A DNA stretch of 64,000 bases. Origin: CAJINA01 sp964636125. GTDB taxonomy: Bacteria; Desulfobacterota; Desulfobacteria; Desulfobacterales; CAJINA01. The notes beneath the pieces were generated by a model. That model did not search any database. It was not told the origin of the DNA and saw only the letters and a program-made list of their open reading frames with translations. The DNA lies in NCBI GenBank assembly GCA_964636125.1, contig CAZWPX010000011.1, positions 1 through 64,000 on the forward strand, read 5' to 3'. A program made the translations under genes and the position numbers. Shown here piece by piece: positions 1-8,506 of this stretch (the first letter of the stretch is position 1; every line of letters begins with the position of its first letter).

Positions 1-53
1 ATCAGGAACTTCTTGCCCACCGATGTGCCCACTGTCTTTATAAACCAGTTCAT
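1..53 (-). CDS. Succinate dehydrogenase/fumarate reductase cytochrome b subunit, N-terminal fragment (cut by window edge)
   Basis: Only the first 17 codons lie in the window. They translate to MNWFIKTVGTSVGKKFL, which resembles the N-terminus of the b558-type SdhC/FrdC family, where a short amphipathic stretch with a Gly-Lys-Lys precedes the first haem-binding membrane helix. The ATG is at 53-51 and a perfect GGAGG (65-61 on the minus strand) lies 7 nt before it, which fixes the start. Family proteins anchor the flavoprotein/iron-sulfur complex in the membrane and pass electrons to or from quinone. The assignment rests on a very short stretch, so it is a probable rather than a firm call. Confidence 0.6.
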   Translation of the reverse strand, partial: MNWFIKTVGTSVGKKFL

Positions 54-224
54 ACGTTTGCCTCCGTTCATTTGAATGGGTAACATTGTTATCTTTATAT
101 GTACATTACTTAGATATTATGTTCCCGGGTGTCAATAGAATTATCCGGTCATCTTGGATACCTGTCTTTCAAAATAGCGGTTTAACCTGAACAGGGCGAG
201 CCCCGCAGTTCGGTAGTAACAATG
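54..224. promoter_or_regulatory. Upstream region of the sdhC-like gene with a candidate promoter
   Basis: On the minus strand a TTGACA (135-130) is followed, with a long 19-nt spacer, by AGTAAT as the best -10-like hexamer, so the promoter is only tentative. Two 11-bp palindromes of the form TAACA-N-TGTTA flank the region, one at 81-91 just downstream of the presumed start point and one at 217-227. They are listed separately as operator candidates. Confidence 0.4.
79..93. promoter_or_regulatory. Palindromic operator candidate, copy 1
   Basis: GGTAACATTGTTATC holds the perfect inverted repeat TAACA-T-TGTTA (81-91). It sits between the candidate promoter and the ribosome binding site of the sdhC-like gene, where a bound repressor would block transcription. 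The binding protein is unknown. It does not match the FNR, CRP or Rex consensus as I recall them. Confidence 0.4.
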
Positions 225-230
225 TTATCC
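216..230. promoter_or_regulatory. Palindromic operator candidate, copy 2
   Basis: GTAACAATGTTATCC holds TAACA-A-TGTTA (217-227), the same palindrome as at 81-91 with the opposite central base. The centres are 136 bp apart, close to 13 helical turns. It overlaps the stop codon of the HD-domain gene and lies upstream of the sdhC-like promoter, so it could be the distal half of a looping operator pair. Confidence 0.35.
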
Positions 231-827
231 TGAAGGCATCGGGGAGCCCTGGGGACTGCGGTCAGGGGCTTGATTAGGCCGATCCCGCCACCAAGCGTCT
301 CTGGGGCGGTCCAGTATGGATGCCAGCAGTTTTTTACCCGGGGTGGTTTTCAAACGACCCTTGAGGCGTTCGATCCATTTGGCAGGTGACGCATGGCCAA
401 GGTCCTGCAGCGCTTTGAGGTTCAGGGCTAAGGAGAGTTGGTCGGCATCCCGGGCCAGGTGTGCCTCCAGGGATGTGCCCGCATTGAATTCAGACAGGAG
501 CACCTGCAGATCATTGCCGAAGGGGATGCCAGCCACGGTATCCGCCATGGCCCGGTTCTCGTCGGGGGATACATAGCGTTTCTGGACATGGTTCAGGTCC
601 CCGATTCTCGCTTCCGGCAGGTCATGCACCAGGCACATGGACAACAGGCGCGCGGGGTCTGCTTCTGGTTCCAGTTTTGAAAGGATCAGCGCGATAAAAG
701 CGGTGCTGTAGGTATGTTCCGCAACGCTCTCTTGGCCCGCGCCTAAAAAAGCATAACCTGAGCGTGGCAGTGCTTGCAGCATGTGAGCCTCAAACAGCAG
801 ATCTGCAATTCGTTCCATGTTCATCAC
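225..827 (-). CDS. HD-domain phosphohydrolase, YfbR-like (5'-nucleotidase candidate)
   Basis: A 200-residue HD-domain protein. The metal-binding pattern is visible: His38 in AEHTY, His68-Asp69 in VHDLPE, and Asp127/Asp129 in ARDADQL. This arrangement fits the YfbR/HDDC2 group, which dephosphorylates deoxynucleoside 5'-monophosphates; the exact substrate cannot be read from the sequence. AGGAG (839-835) lies 7 nt before a GTG at 827 and 10 nt before an ATG at 824, so either may be the start. The last 20 residues are Pro/Ser-rich and look disordered. It stands alone on the minus strand, divergent from tolQ and upstream of the sdhC-like gene. Confidence 0.7.
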   Translation of the reverse strand: MMNMERIADLLFEAHMLQALPRSGYAFLGAGQESVAEHTYSTAFIALILSKLEPEADPARLLSMCLVHDLPEARIGDLNHVQKRYVSPDENRAMADTVAGIPFGNDLQVLLSEFNAGTSLEAHLARDADQLSLALNLKALQDLGHASPAKWIERLKGRLKTTPGKKLLASILDRPRDAWWRDRPNQAPDRSPQGSPMPSG

Positions 828-1267
828 TTACACTCTCCTCATTTTGTCCGGTGGTCCGGAATCCTGGCACCAGGGCACCAACAAAGAAATCTGTTTTCCT
901 GAAAGAATCGTACAAAGCTTCCGTGTCCGGGTTGGTTGTGAACTTCTGTGTAAGAATTGCCGGTATGAATTGCAACCGAAAAATCGCCATAGTGGCCCGG
1001 TTGGGCGTGCCCGGTCGAAACGGCCTGGGCGGATCGATTCAAAACGGGCCGACCGGATTGTTTGTGAAGACGCTGCAGCCGTCCACCGGATAGGGGCAGC
1101 CGGGTCTTAAAGAACTATTGCGCTTGACATTGTGGATTAGTTCCGCTACTTAGTTCCAAACTTAAAAGTGGCTGTTATTTAAATAGGTTGCCTTTAAGGC
1201 CTTAAAAAAATATCCTTTCAAAGCAAACCAGCAGTGTCGGGAACACTGCTTATCGGAGTTACAGCCA
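828..1267. promoter_or_regulatory. 440-bp divergent intergenic region before tolQ
   Basis: No convincing gene is seen on either strand; the short ORFs here overlap each other and lack ribosome binding sites. It separates the minus-strand HD gene from the plus-strand tol operon. A TTGACA at 1124-1129 is the best -35 candidate for the tol promoter, but the hexamer 17 nt downstream (TACTTA) is a poor -10. CGGAG at 1255-1259 serves tolQ. No stable hairpin was found. Confidence 0.4.
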
Positions 1268-2005
1268 ATGTCTTCCAACCTCGACCTTGTTTACATGATT
1301 AGCAACGCCGGCTTTGTTGTCCAGATGGTCATGTTGCTGTTGTTGTTTTTTTCAATCACCTCCTGGGCTATCATTATCGTAAAATACCGCTACCTGAAAC
1401 GGGCCTTCAGGGAGTCCTCACAATTTGTAGAATTTTTCTGGAAGTGCCGGGATCTTTCGGACGCATTTGCCATGGCTAAAAAATTGAGCGCCAGCCCGGT
1501 GGCCAGGATTTTCAGGGTCGGCTACGTTGAACTCAATAAGGTTAGCCGGCTCAGCCTGGGGGGACGCCCGAAAAAGGCCGGGAAGGGCGAGGGTGATCGG
1601 GGTAACCTCAATGGACTGGGGGCCGGGACGGGTAACGTCAAAAGGGCCCTGCGCCGGGCCACCAATGCCGAAATGACCCGCATGGCCCAGATGGTGCCTT
1701 TTCTGGCCACCACCGGGAATACGACCCCTTTTATCGGGCTTTTTGGGACAGTATGGGGTATCATGAATTCATTTCATGGCATTGGGCTCACCGGTTCGGC
1801 CAGTCTTGCGGTGGTGGCCCCGGGCATATCCGAAGCACTGGTGGCCACGGCCGCCGGACTTGCAGCGGCTATTCCGGCCGTGATTGCCTTTAACCATTTC
1901 TCAAACCGCATCGGCATGCTGGAGGCCGAACTCAATAATTTTTCAGCTGACTTTCTAAATATTGTTGAACGGGATATTCTGATGGCCGGAGGAAACAGGC
2001 AATGA
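1268..2005 (+). CDS. tolQ: TolQ, proton channel subunit of the Tol-Pal system
   Basis: A 245-residue MotA/TolQ/ExbB-family protein. The first transmembrane helix covers about residues 15-38. The conserved family core is visible from residue 143, with PFLATTGNTTPFIGLFGTVW and a GTVWGIM segment, followed by the third helix. TolQ and TolR form the inner-membrane proton channel that energises TolA during outer-membrane constriction. The cytoplasmic loop contains a Gly/Lys-rich stretch (residues 98-123) of low complexity. GGAG precedes the ATG by 9 nt. It is the first gene of the tol operon and overlaps tolR by 4 nt, which suggests translational coupling. Confidence 0.93.
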   Translation: MSSNLDLVYMISNAGFVVQMVMLLLLFFSITSWAIIIVKYRYLKRAFRESSQFVEFFWKCRDLSDAFAMAKKLSASPVARIFRVGYVELNKVSRLSLGGRPKKAGKGEGDRGNLNGLGAGTGNVKRALRRATNAEMTRMAQMVPFLATTGNTTPFIGLFGTVWGIMNSFHGIGLTGSASLAVVAPGISEALVATAAGLAAAIPAVIAFNHFSNRIGMLEAELNNFSADFLNIVERDILMAGGNRQ

Positions 2006-2424
2006 TGATCGGCGGCTCTAATAAACAGCTGATGTCGGATATCAACGTGACGCCTTTCGTGGATGTCATGCTGGTGCTTTTAATCATCTTCATGGTAACG
2101 GCGCCCATGATGGTCCAGGGTGTCAATGTCTCTTTACCGGAGACAACCGCTGAAGCGCTGCCTTCTGAAAAAGAGCACCTCATCGTCACCATCGATGTGA
2201 AAGGCCAGGTCCATATCAACAACTATCCCGTGGCCGCGGATTCTTTAAGGCACAAGCTGACCAAAATCCTTGAAGGGCGCTCAGATAGGGAAGTTTACCT
2301 GCGGGCCGATAAGAACATACCTTACGGCACCGTGGTGCATGTCATGGCCGAAATAAAGGCCGCGGGTGTAGAGAAACTGGGTATGGTGACCCTGCCGCTT
2401 GAAAAGGCTCAGGCGGCGAAGTAA
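2002..2424 (+). CDS. tolR: TolR, proton channel subunit of the Tol-Pal system
   Basis: A 140-residue ExbD/TolR-family protein with one N-terminal membrane helix (about residues 18-38). The motif NVTPFVDVMLVLLIIFMV carries the family's essential membrane Asp at residue 21. The periplasmic domain follows, ending in a typical LGMVTLPL strand. It works with TolQ in converting proton motive force to TolA movement. Two adjacent ATG codons (2002 and 2005) are possible starts; the first overlaps the tolQ stop. Confidence 0.93.
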   Translation: MMIGGSNKQLMSDINVTPFVDVMLVLLIIFMVTAPMMVQGVNVSLPETTAEALPSEKEHLIVTIDVKGQVHINNYPVAADSLRHKLTKILEGRSDREVYLRADKNIPYGTVVHVMAEIKAAGVEKLGMVTLPLEKAQAAK

Positions 2425-2442
2425 TCGGAGGCAGGGAGCCGC

Positions 2443-3282
2443 ATGGCAGCACATGTATACTCACCGGGTAGTTTCCGCGGGGACAGGAAGGCTCTGGCGC
2501 TGCCCTTTTCAGTCTCCTGCGCCGCCCATATCCTGATCATAGCCCTGTTTATACTGAACCCGGTCGGGACATCAAAGAAAATCTTGCTGCCCCCGGTCAT
2601 CCGGGTAACCATGGTCACACTGCCCACGGCGGCGGAGCCGGTTCCCACTGCTGCCAAGTCCGGAACATCTGCCCGCCGGCCGGTTAAGCCGGCACCCAGT
2701 AAGGCGGACATCAGTCTGGCCCCCCGGGAGGATGCCAGAGCCGTTGATAAACCAAAGACCATTAAATCTTTGAAGAAAAAAACCTTCCGGCCCTCCAAGG
2801 TGGTCGAAAGTGCCCTGACGCGCATTGAGCAGACCGTTGAAGAAGAAAGGGTCAACGCGCTGGCCGCCGCCTTAGACCGCTTGCGCAGCAAGGTGAAAGA
2901 ACAGCCGGTTGAGGATTCACCCCGGGCAAGCGCGGACAACCAGATCGGTGTTCCGGGTAAAGTGAAGCTTGATAGCAAAGAAATAGTTGAAATTATTGAC
3001 ATATATAGGGTTGAGGTCGCTTTCCAGATACAGAAGAACTGGGCATTTTCACAGTCCCTGGCCGGGAGTGGACAGGACCTGACCGCGGAAATTGTGTTTC
3101 GCGTGATGCCGGATGGAGAGATTCGAGATATCTGGTTTGATAAAAGATCCGGCAATGCCTACCTGGATGAATCGGCGCGAAGGGCCATTATGAAGACGAA
3201 TCCCGTCCAACCGCATCCGGAGGGATTGAATAAACCGTTTATACCCGTCGGGCTCCGGTTTACACCCGAGGGCATTCGCTGA
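2443..3282 (+). CDS. tolA: TolA/TonB-family energy transducer
   Basis: A 279-residue protein with an N-terminal membrane helix (about residues 22-42), a Pro/Lys/Ala-rich linker (about 60-150) and a TonB C-terminal domain (about 190-275) with the usual pattern leading to a final LRF strand. Its place between tolR and tolB makes it the TolA that spans the periplasm and contacts TolB/Pal, though by domain it is TonB-like and much shorter than the 421-residue E. coli TolA. GGAGG lies upstream of the ATG. The short linker implies a shorter periplasmic reach. Confidence 0.85.
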   Translation: MAAHVYSPGSFRGDRKALALPFSVSCAAHILIIALFILNPVGTSKKILLPPVIRVTMVTLPTAAEPVPTAAKSGTSARRPVKPAPSKADISLAPREDARAVDKPKTIKSLKKKTFRPSKVVESALTRIEQTVEEERVNALAAALDRLRSKVKEQPVEDSPRASADNQIGVPGKVKLDSKEIVEIIDIYRVEVAFQIQKNWAFSQSLAGSGQDLTAEIVFRVMPDGEIRDIWFDKRSGNAYLDESARRAIMKTNPVQPHPEGLNKPFIPVGLRFTPEGIR

Positions 3283-3312
3283 TAACCGGCCGGTGGCGGG
3301 CTGCAAAACAGG

Positions 3313-4713
3313 ATGATTATGTTGTGGAAAACCAATGATAGCCGGGTGTGCAGCGTCATACGCCGGATTGTAAATGAAATGTTGCCGGGCCTCGTGCTCT
3401 GGGTGGCCTGCGGCCTGGTGGCCGTTTCACCCGGCACCAGCCGGGCCGGCTACGACTATATCGATATTACCAACCCGTTTCTGCGTAAAATTCCCCTGGC
3501 GGTCCAGCATTTTAAACTTAACCAAAAAACCCCGGAAGCCCGGCAGGCGGCGGCAGAAGCCATCGGGCTTATTTCGGAGACCCTTATTTTTACGGGTTAT
3601 TTTAAGCCGATTGATCCGGAGGCGTTCCTGGCAGACCCGGAATCCCCCGGCATTATACGGCCGAATATCCAGTTCGAGAACTGGACCGGTATCGGTGCGG
3701 AACTGCTTGTCACCGGGGGGCTGCTCATAAAAAATGGGCTGGTCGAGGTGGAATTACGACTGTTCGACACATTTAAACAACGATTGCTGGTGGGGAAAAA
3801 ATACCGGGCATTGCCCCGGGATTTAAGAAAAGTCATGCGCCGGTTCTGCAGTGCCATCCTCTTTAACCTGACCGGCAGTCGGGGCTATTTTGACAGTGAA
3901 TTGGCTTTCCTGTCCACGGGCACCGGAAATAAAGAGGTGTTTATCTGTGACTTTGACGGCTTCAATCCCCGCCAGTTCACCCGTAACAGCGCCATCACCC
4001 TTTTCCCAGCCTGGTCCTCAGACCGCAAATGGATCGGCTACACGGCCTACAATCGCGGCAAACCGGATCTTTATATAAAAAGTGTAACCCAGAAAAGGGG
4101 TTATGTTTTGGACAAAAAGGGATTAAACATCAAGCCGGCCTGGGTCCCGGGGCGCTTTGAACTTGCCGCGACCTTGAGTTTTTCCGGTGATCAGGAAATT
4201 TATCTATTGACCGGAACCGGGAAAATTATTAAAAGATTGACGCATAGGCGCGGGATTGATGTATCACCGGCCTGGTCCCCGGACGGTAAAAAGATGGCGT
4301 TTGTATCCAAGCGGTCCGGTACCCCGCAAATATACATCATGACAATTGATACCGGAGTGGTCGAACGGCAGACGTTTGAAGGGAAGTACAACACACAGCC
4401 GGCCTGGTCCCCAAAAGGTGATCGTATCGCGTACTCGGCGATGCGCAAGGGCCGCATTGATATATTTCTTATGAGCCTGGATGGGGGCGACCCCGTGCAG
4501 CTGACCAACGAATCGGGAGATAATGAGGCACCTGCCTGGGCTCCCGACGGAAGTCTTATCGCTTTCAGTTCAACCCGTGAGGGACCGTCCAGAATATACG
4601 TGATGACTGCTTTCGGCACCGATCAGAGAAGATTACTGTCAATGCCGGGGGAACAGTCTGATCCTGACTGGTCCTCAAACGGCATTTATACAAAAGTGTT
4701 ATCGGGTTCTTAA
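3313..4713 (+). CDS. tolB: TolB, periplasmic beta-propeller protein
   Basis: A 466-residue protein with an N-terminal TolB domain (about residues 45-190) and a C-terminal six-bladed propeller. Repeated blade motifs of the type PAWSPDGKKMAFVS and PAWAPDGSLIAFSS are seen from about residue 220 on. The signal peptide is preceded by about 22 extra residues if ATG 3313 is used. ATG 3319, with AGG at better spacing, or ATG 3379 would give a more usual N-terminus, so the start is uncertain. TolB links TolA and Pal. It lies 12 nt before pal. Confidence 0.93.
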   Translation: MIMLWKTNDSRVCSVIRRIVNEMLPGLVLWVACGLVAVSPGTSRAGYDYIDITNPFLRKIPLAVQHFKLNQKTPEARQAAAEAIGLISETLIFTGYFKPIDPEAFLADPESPGIIRPNIQFENWTGIGAELLVTGGLLIKNGLVEVELRLFDTFKQRLLVGKKYRALPRDLRKVMRRFCSAILFNLTGSRGYFDSELAFLSTGTGNKEVFICDFDGFNPRQFTRNSAITLFPAWSSDRKWIGYTAYNRGKPDLYIKSVTQKRGYVLDKKGLNIKPAWVPGRFELAATLSFSGDQEIYLLTGTGKIIKRLTHRRGIDVSPAWSPDGKKMAFVSKRSGTPQIYIMTIDTGVVERQTFEGKYNTQPAWSPKGDRIAYSAMRKGRIDIFLMSLDGGDPVQLTNESGDNEAPAWAPDGSLIAFSSTREGPSRIYVMTAFGTDQRRLLSMPGEQSDPDWSSNGIYTKVLSGS

Positions 4714-4725
4714 AAAGGAGGAAAA

Positions 4726-5316
4726 ATGCGGAAAAATTTTTGGATACATTTAGCCCTGTTGCTGGTCATACCTGGATTGTTGTTTACGGCGTCATGTTCA
4801 AAAAAAGTTGTAAAATCTGACACCTCCGCAACTGTAGCAGAGCAGCAGAAAACTGCGGATGAAGAGGCCGCCCAGGCTGCGGCTGCGGCTGAGGCTCAGG
4901 AGCGGGAACAGCAGGCTGCTGCCGAGGCTGCCGCCGAACTCGCTGAACAAACCGCGCAGCGGAACATGCTCATGGAAAAGAACATGTTCGAAAGTGAAAG
5001 CATCTATTTTGACTTTGACAGTTCTGCACTGACTCCGGTGGCGCAAAGCGTTCTGAGCGCCAAGGCGGATTATCTCCGGGATAATTCCGGGTTCCAGGCG
5101 ATTATAGAAGGCCATTGTGATGAAAGAGGCACCCCCGAATACAACCTTGCCCTGGGGGATCGCCGTGCTGAAAGTGCCAAAAAATTTCTAATCAATCTTG
5201 GCATTGCCCCCTCTCGCTTTACCACCGTCAGCTATGGCGAAGAGAGCCCTGTTGCTACCGGCCACAATGAAGAAGCGTGGGCAGAAAACAGACGCGCCAA
5301 ATTTCTACTCGAGTAA
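4726..5316 (+). CDS. pal: Pal, peptidoglycan-associated lipoprotein
   Basis: A 196-residue lipoprotein with a lipobox at LFTASC (Cys24). A low-complexity Ala/Glu/Gln-rich spacer (about residues 45-85) precedes an OmpA-like domain. The peptidoglycan-binding motif is clear: a YFDFDSSALTP strand, then GHCDERGTPEYN and LGDRRAES. It anchors the outer membrane to peptidoglycan and binds TolB. AAGGAGG lies 4 nt before the ATG, a strong signal. A perfect 11-bp hairpin follows the gene (5382-5408). Confidence 0.95.
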   Translation: MRKNFWIHLALLLVIPGLLFTASCSKKVVKSDTSATVAEQQKTADEEAAQAAAAAEAQEREQQAAAEAAAELAEQTAQRNMLMEKNMFESESIYFDFDSSALTPVAQSVLSAKADYLRDNSGFQAIIEGHCDERGTPEYNLALGDRRAESAKKFLINLGIAPSRFTTVSYGEESPVATGHNEEAWAENRRAKFLLE

Positions 5317-5381
5317 ATGGCTACGACAGGTTCTGGGAATGCCCACGCGACCTGCCCGCCAGATGAATTGATGCAGCAGCC

Positions 5382-5408
5382 GCTTGCCCGCCTTTATGGC
5401 GGGCAAGC
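5382..5408 (+). terminator. Intercistronic hairpin between pal and cpoB
   Basis: GCTTGCCCGCC and GGCGGGCAAGC form a perfect 11-bp stem around the loop TTTAT. There is no long T-run after it, only TGTTT, so it is a partial terminator or an mRNA 3'-end stabiliser rather than a full stop. It could leave abundant pal mRNA and less cpoB mRNA. Confidence 0.5.
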
Positions 5409-5451
5409 TGTTTAGGCGCTGTCTCCAGACGGCTGTAAGGAAAGGCTGACC

Positions 5452-6288
5452 ATGAAATCGACTACAATGTATATTCTGAGTGCGGTTTTCCTCATGGGGG
5501 GCTGCATGGCCCAGGAGGAGATAACTGTTCTGGATGGCCGCGTGGCTGGCCTTGAGAAGCAGTCCGGGCGTATAGAAAATCTGTCCTCCAGACTGCAGGC
5601 GGTTGAAGACCAGCAGGCTAAAAGAGATCTTGAAATCCGGAAACAAGCCGCCGGGCAGGGGGCCGAAATCGATCGGCTGCAGGAAGAGATTGAGCTGTTG
5701 CGGGGCGCCCTGGAAGTGCTGGAACACCAGGTGGTCAAAAAACTCAGTGCCAGTGATGATGTCGATGAGCGCCGCAAAATGGAGACCGAAAGGATTGAAG
5801 CCCAGCTGGTCGTCACCCATCAGAAAGTTGACCGAATCTTACAGTATCTCAACCTCGAAGCCACCGGCGTGCCGGATACCAAAAAAACGGATGATATCCC
5901 GGCTGCTGTCAGCTTAACCGACAAAGAGGTGTATGATCTGGCACGTAAAGCATTTGATGACGGCAAACTCGAAGCCGCCCGTCAGGGATTTGAAGACCTG
6001 CTGAAAAATCATCCCGACTCCAACCATGCGGACAACGCCCAATTTTGGATTGGTGAGACTTATTATCGTGAAAAGTGGTTTGAAAAGGCGATTTTGGAAT
6101 ATCAGAAGGTTATTGAAAAATACCCTAAAGGTAATAAAGTGCCGGCCTCACGGCTTAAACAGGGACTGGCTTTTTCAAATCTTGGGGACAATACGAATGC
6201 GCGGCTGATCCTGCAGGAATTAATCAAACGGCACCCCCAATCGAACGAGGCCAAAATCGCCCGCAAGAAGCTGAAAAAGTATAAATAG
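5452..6288 (+). CDS. cpoB: CpoB/YbgF, Tol-Pal-associated TPR protein
   Basis: A 278-residue protein. A lipobox-like FLMGGC (Cys18) suggests a lipoprotein, whereas many homologues are soluble periplasmic proteins. Residues 25-125 are a coiled coil with the trimerising pattern of the family. Three TPR repeats follow (about 160-278), including YRQAR-type helices such as DNAQFWIGETYYREKWFEKA. CpoB coordinates Tol function with peptidoglycan synthesis at the septum in E. coli. AAGGAAAGG precedes the ATG. The gene's last base is shared with the ruvC start. Confidence 0.88.
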   Translation: MKSTTMYILSAVFLMGGCMAQEEITVLDGRVAGLEKQSGRIENLSSRLQAVEDQQAKRDLEIRKQAAGQGAEIDRLQEEIELLRGALEVLEHQVVKKLSASDDVDERRKMETERIEAQLVVTHQKVDRILQYLNLEATGVPDTKKTDDIPAAVSLTDKEVYDLARKAFDDGKLEAARQGFEDLLKNHPDSNHADNAQFWIGETYYREKWFEKAILEYQKVIEKYPKGNKVPASRLKQGLAFSNLGDNTNARLILQELIKRHPQSNEAKIARKKLKKYK

Positions 6289-6779
6289 TGGTAAAGATTA
6301 TGGGCATAGACCCGGGCCTGGCAGCGACCGGCATCGGGTTGGTTCAGGGCCAGGGCACACGTCTTTGCGGCTATTCTTACGGGTGCATACAGACGCCCGC
6401 CCGGGATAAAACCCCGACCCGCCTGGATTGCATCTATACAAAACTCGCAGCGCTAATCGCCGATGAAAAGCCGGACCTCATGGTCGTGGAGGATGCATTT
6501 TCACTCAATCGATACCCCAAATCGGGTATCGATCTTGGCAAAGTTACCGGGGTCATCCTGCTGGCTGGCAGCCAGGTGGGGATACCGGTCGCGGAATTGG
6601 CGGTACGTGAAGCTAAAAAGATTCTGACCGGAAACGGCAATGCCGGAAAAGAGCAGCTTGAGCAGGCTGTGCGCAGGATTATCCGTGCTCCCGAGCCCAT
6701 AAGGCCCTACCATGCGTCGGATGCCATTGGGCTGGCAATCATAGGGTTATACAGATATGATCGGTTACTTAGAGGGTAA
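6288..6779 (+). CDS. ruvC: RuvC, Holliday junction resolvase
   Basis: A 163-residue RNase H-fold nuclease that cuts Holliday junctions. The catalytic acidic residues are in place: Asp8 in MGIDPG, Glu68 in MVVEDAF, and His142 and Asp145 in YHASDAIG. The start is GTG at 6288, whose first base is the last base of the cpoB stop codon. Length matches the family (about 160-175). It overlaps ruvA by 23 nt, so the three ruv genes are a translationally coupled unit. Confidence 0.95.
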   Translation: MVKIMGIDPGLAATGIGLVQGQGTRLCGYSYGCIQTPARDKTPTRLDCIYTKLAALIADEKPDLMVVEDAFSLNRYPKSGIDLGKVTGVILLAGSQVGIPVAELAVREAKKILTGNGNAGKEQLEQAVRRIIRAPEPIRPYHASDAIGLAIIGLYRYDRLLRG

Positions 6780-7374
6780 ACTTCTCCAGAAAGACAAGGA
6801 ACGGATTCTGGTGCTGGCCGGCCAGGTAGGCTACGAAATCCTGCTGCCGGCCATCGTGATGGCCTCACTGGCCGACAAGGCTACCGGAGATGAGGTGGCC
6901 CTGTATATCTATTATCAGCAAACCGAGAGACAGCCTAAGCCGGTGCTGATCGGGTTTAACCTCGAAGCGGAAAAAGAGTTTTTCCAGCTGTTTATTTCGG
7001 TGGCAGCCATCGGGCCGCTAAAGGCGGCCAAGGCCATGACCGCCCCTGTTCAGGAGATAGCCCGTTCAATAGAATCCCGGGACGCGGCTGCTTTGAAACA
7101 GCTGAGCGGCATTGGCAGCCGGACAGCCCAAAAGATTATCGCAACCCTGGAAGGCAAGCTGGACAAGTTCATGCTCGGTGGCGAACCGGTTTTAAAGGTT
7201 TCCGGCAAAACCGAAGACTTTGCCGAGCAGGTTCTGGCAGTATTGACCGAGCAGCTCGGGCATCGCCCGGGCGACGCGCGCCAGATGATCACAGCCGCTA
7301 TGAATCGCAACGCTGATATTGCAACGGCCGAAGAGTTGTTTGAAGAAGTCTACCGGGGTGAATCTACACCATGA
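6757..7374 (+). CDS. ruvA: RuvA, Holliday junction branch migration subunit
   Basis: A 205-residue protein starting MIGYLEGKLL, typical of RuvA. The N-terminal OB domain (about 1-62) is followed by the helix-hairpin-helix region (about 75-145, with LSGIGSRTAQKIIATLEGKL) and the C-terminal RuvB-binding domain. It holds the four-way junction open while RuvB drives migration. The gene begins inside ruvC and its stop overlaps the ruvB start by 4 nt. Confidence 0.95.
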   Translation: MIGYLEGKLLQKDKERILVLAGQVGYEILLPAIVMASLADKATGDEVALYIYYQQTERQPKPVLIGFNLEAEKEFFQLFISVAAIGPLKAAKAMTAPVQEIARSIESRDAAALKQLSGIGSRTAQKIIATLEGKLDKFMLGGEPVLKVSGKTEDFAEQVLAVLTEQLGHRPGDARQMITAAMNRNADIATAEELFEEVYRGESTP

Positions 7375-8420
7375 CTGACGGCATCCTGACCCATAGAGCA
7401 GATTTTACAAGTGTGCTGGCACCTGAGAGTCAGCCGGCTGACAAAGAGCCGGAGATGCTCTCTTTGCGCCCGGAAACACTTGCAGAGTATATCGGCCAGC
7501 CGGAGGTGGTGGAAACCCTGCATATAGCCATCGAAGCCGCCCGGCTGCGCAGTGAACCCCTGGACCACATCCTGTTTCACGGACCGCCTGGCTTGGGAAA
7601 GACCACCCTGGCCCATATTATTGCCAATGAAATGGGCGGACAGCTCACCGTCACCTCCGGGCCGGCCCTGGACAAGCGGGGAGATCTGCTGGGTATTCTC
7701 ACGCATTTGCAGGAGGGCGATATCCTTTTTGTGGATGAGATTCATCGCATTCCTAAAGTAGTCGAAGAATTTCTTTACCCTGCCATGGAAGATTATGCGG
7801 TCGATTTTGTTTTTGACAAGGGCATTCACGCCCGCAGTCACAGATTCCGTTTGAAAAAGTTTACCCTCGTGGGGGCAACAACCCGGGTGGGGCTGCTGTC
7901 CGCACCTTTACGTGACCGTTTCGGTATTTTCAGGAACCTGGATTTCTATTCAAAAGAGGACCTGGTTAAGATTACCCGTCGATCTGCCGCCATGCTTGAC
8001 ATGCCGATTGATGCTGAGGGTGCCGGGGAGCTTTCCCTGCGCTCCCGGGGTACACCTCGTATTGTAAACCGGCTCCTGAAACGGGTTCGGGATTTCGCGC
8101 AGGTGCGCGCGGATGGAAAAATCAATCGTAAAACGGTCTCGGCCGCATTGAACCTTGAAGGGGTGGATGAACGCGGGTTGACTGTACTTGACCGCAGCTA
8201 CCTGAAAACCATTATAGAGTTCTACAAGGGCGGCCCGGTGGGTATCGAAGCAGTTGCAGCCACCTTGCAGGAAGAGACCGATACCCTGGTCGATGTGGTT
8301 GAACCCTACCTTTTGAAAATCGGTATGATCATGCGGACGTCGTCCGGGCGCAAAGCCTCGGAAGCCGCCTACCGCCATCTCGGTTTCAAGGTTCAAGACA
8401 GTTTGTTTGGCCCCGGATAA
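7371..8420 (+). CDS. ruvB: RuvB, Holliday junction DNA helicase
   Basis: A 349-residue AAA+ ATPase. Walker A is GPPGLGKTT (71-79), Walker B is ILFVDEIHR (Asp122, Glu123), and sensor 1 is in GATTRVG. The arginine finger region LLSAPLRDRFG and a C-terminal winged helix follow. It forms the hexameric motor of the RuvABC resolvasome. Start ATG overlaps the ruvA stop (ATGA). Confidence 0.96.
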   Translation: MTDGILTHRADFTSVLAPESQPADKEPEMLSLRPETLAEYIGQPEVVETLHIAIEAARLRSEPLDHILFHGPPGLGKTTLAHIIANEMGGQLTVTSGPALDKRGDLLGILTHLQEGDILFVDEIHRIPKVVEEFLYPAMEDYAVDFVFDKGIHARSHRFRLKKFTLVGATTRVGLLSAPLRDRFGIFRNLDFYSKEDLVKITRRSAAMLDMPIDAEGAGELSLRSRGTPRIVNRLLKRVRDFAQVRADGKINRKTVSAALNLEGVDERGLTVLDRSYLKTIIEFYKGGPVGIEAVAATLQEETDTLVDVVEPYLLKIGMIMRTSSGRKASEAAYRHLGFKVQDSLFGPG

Positions 8421-8506
8421 TCTTTTACCCCGGATTGGATTGTGAGCATCATTCAAAACAATAACCGTTGTTTGTTTGAAATTTACCTGCTCAAGGAGGG
8501 CAACGT

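Noticed and set aside
828..1267. Small ORFs on both strands before tolQ
   Set aside because: They overlap each other, have no ribosome binding sites and no family resemblance.
2409..3155. 248-codon minus-strand ORF opposite tolA
   Set aside because: Antisense to the Pro/Lys-rich linker and TonB domain; no motifs and no promoter.
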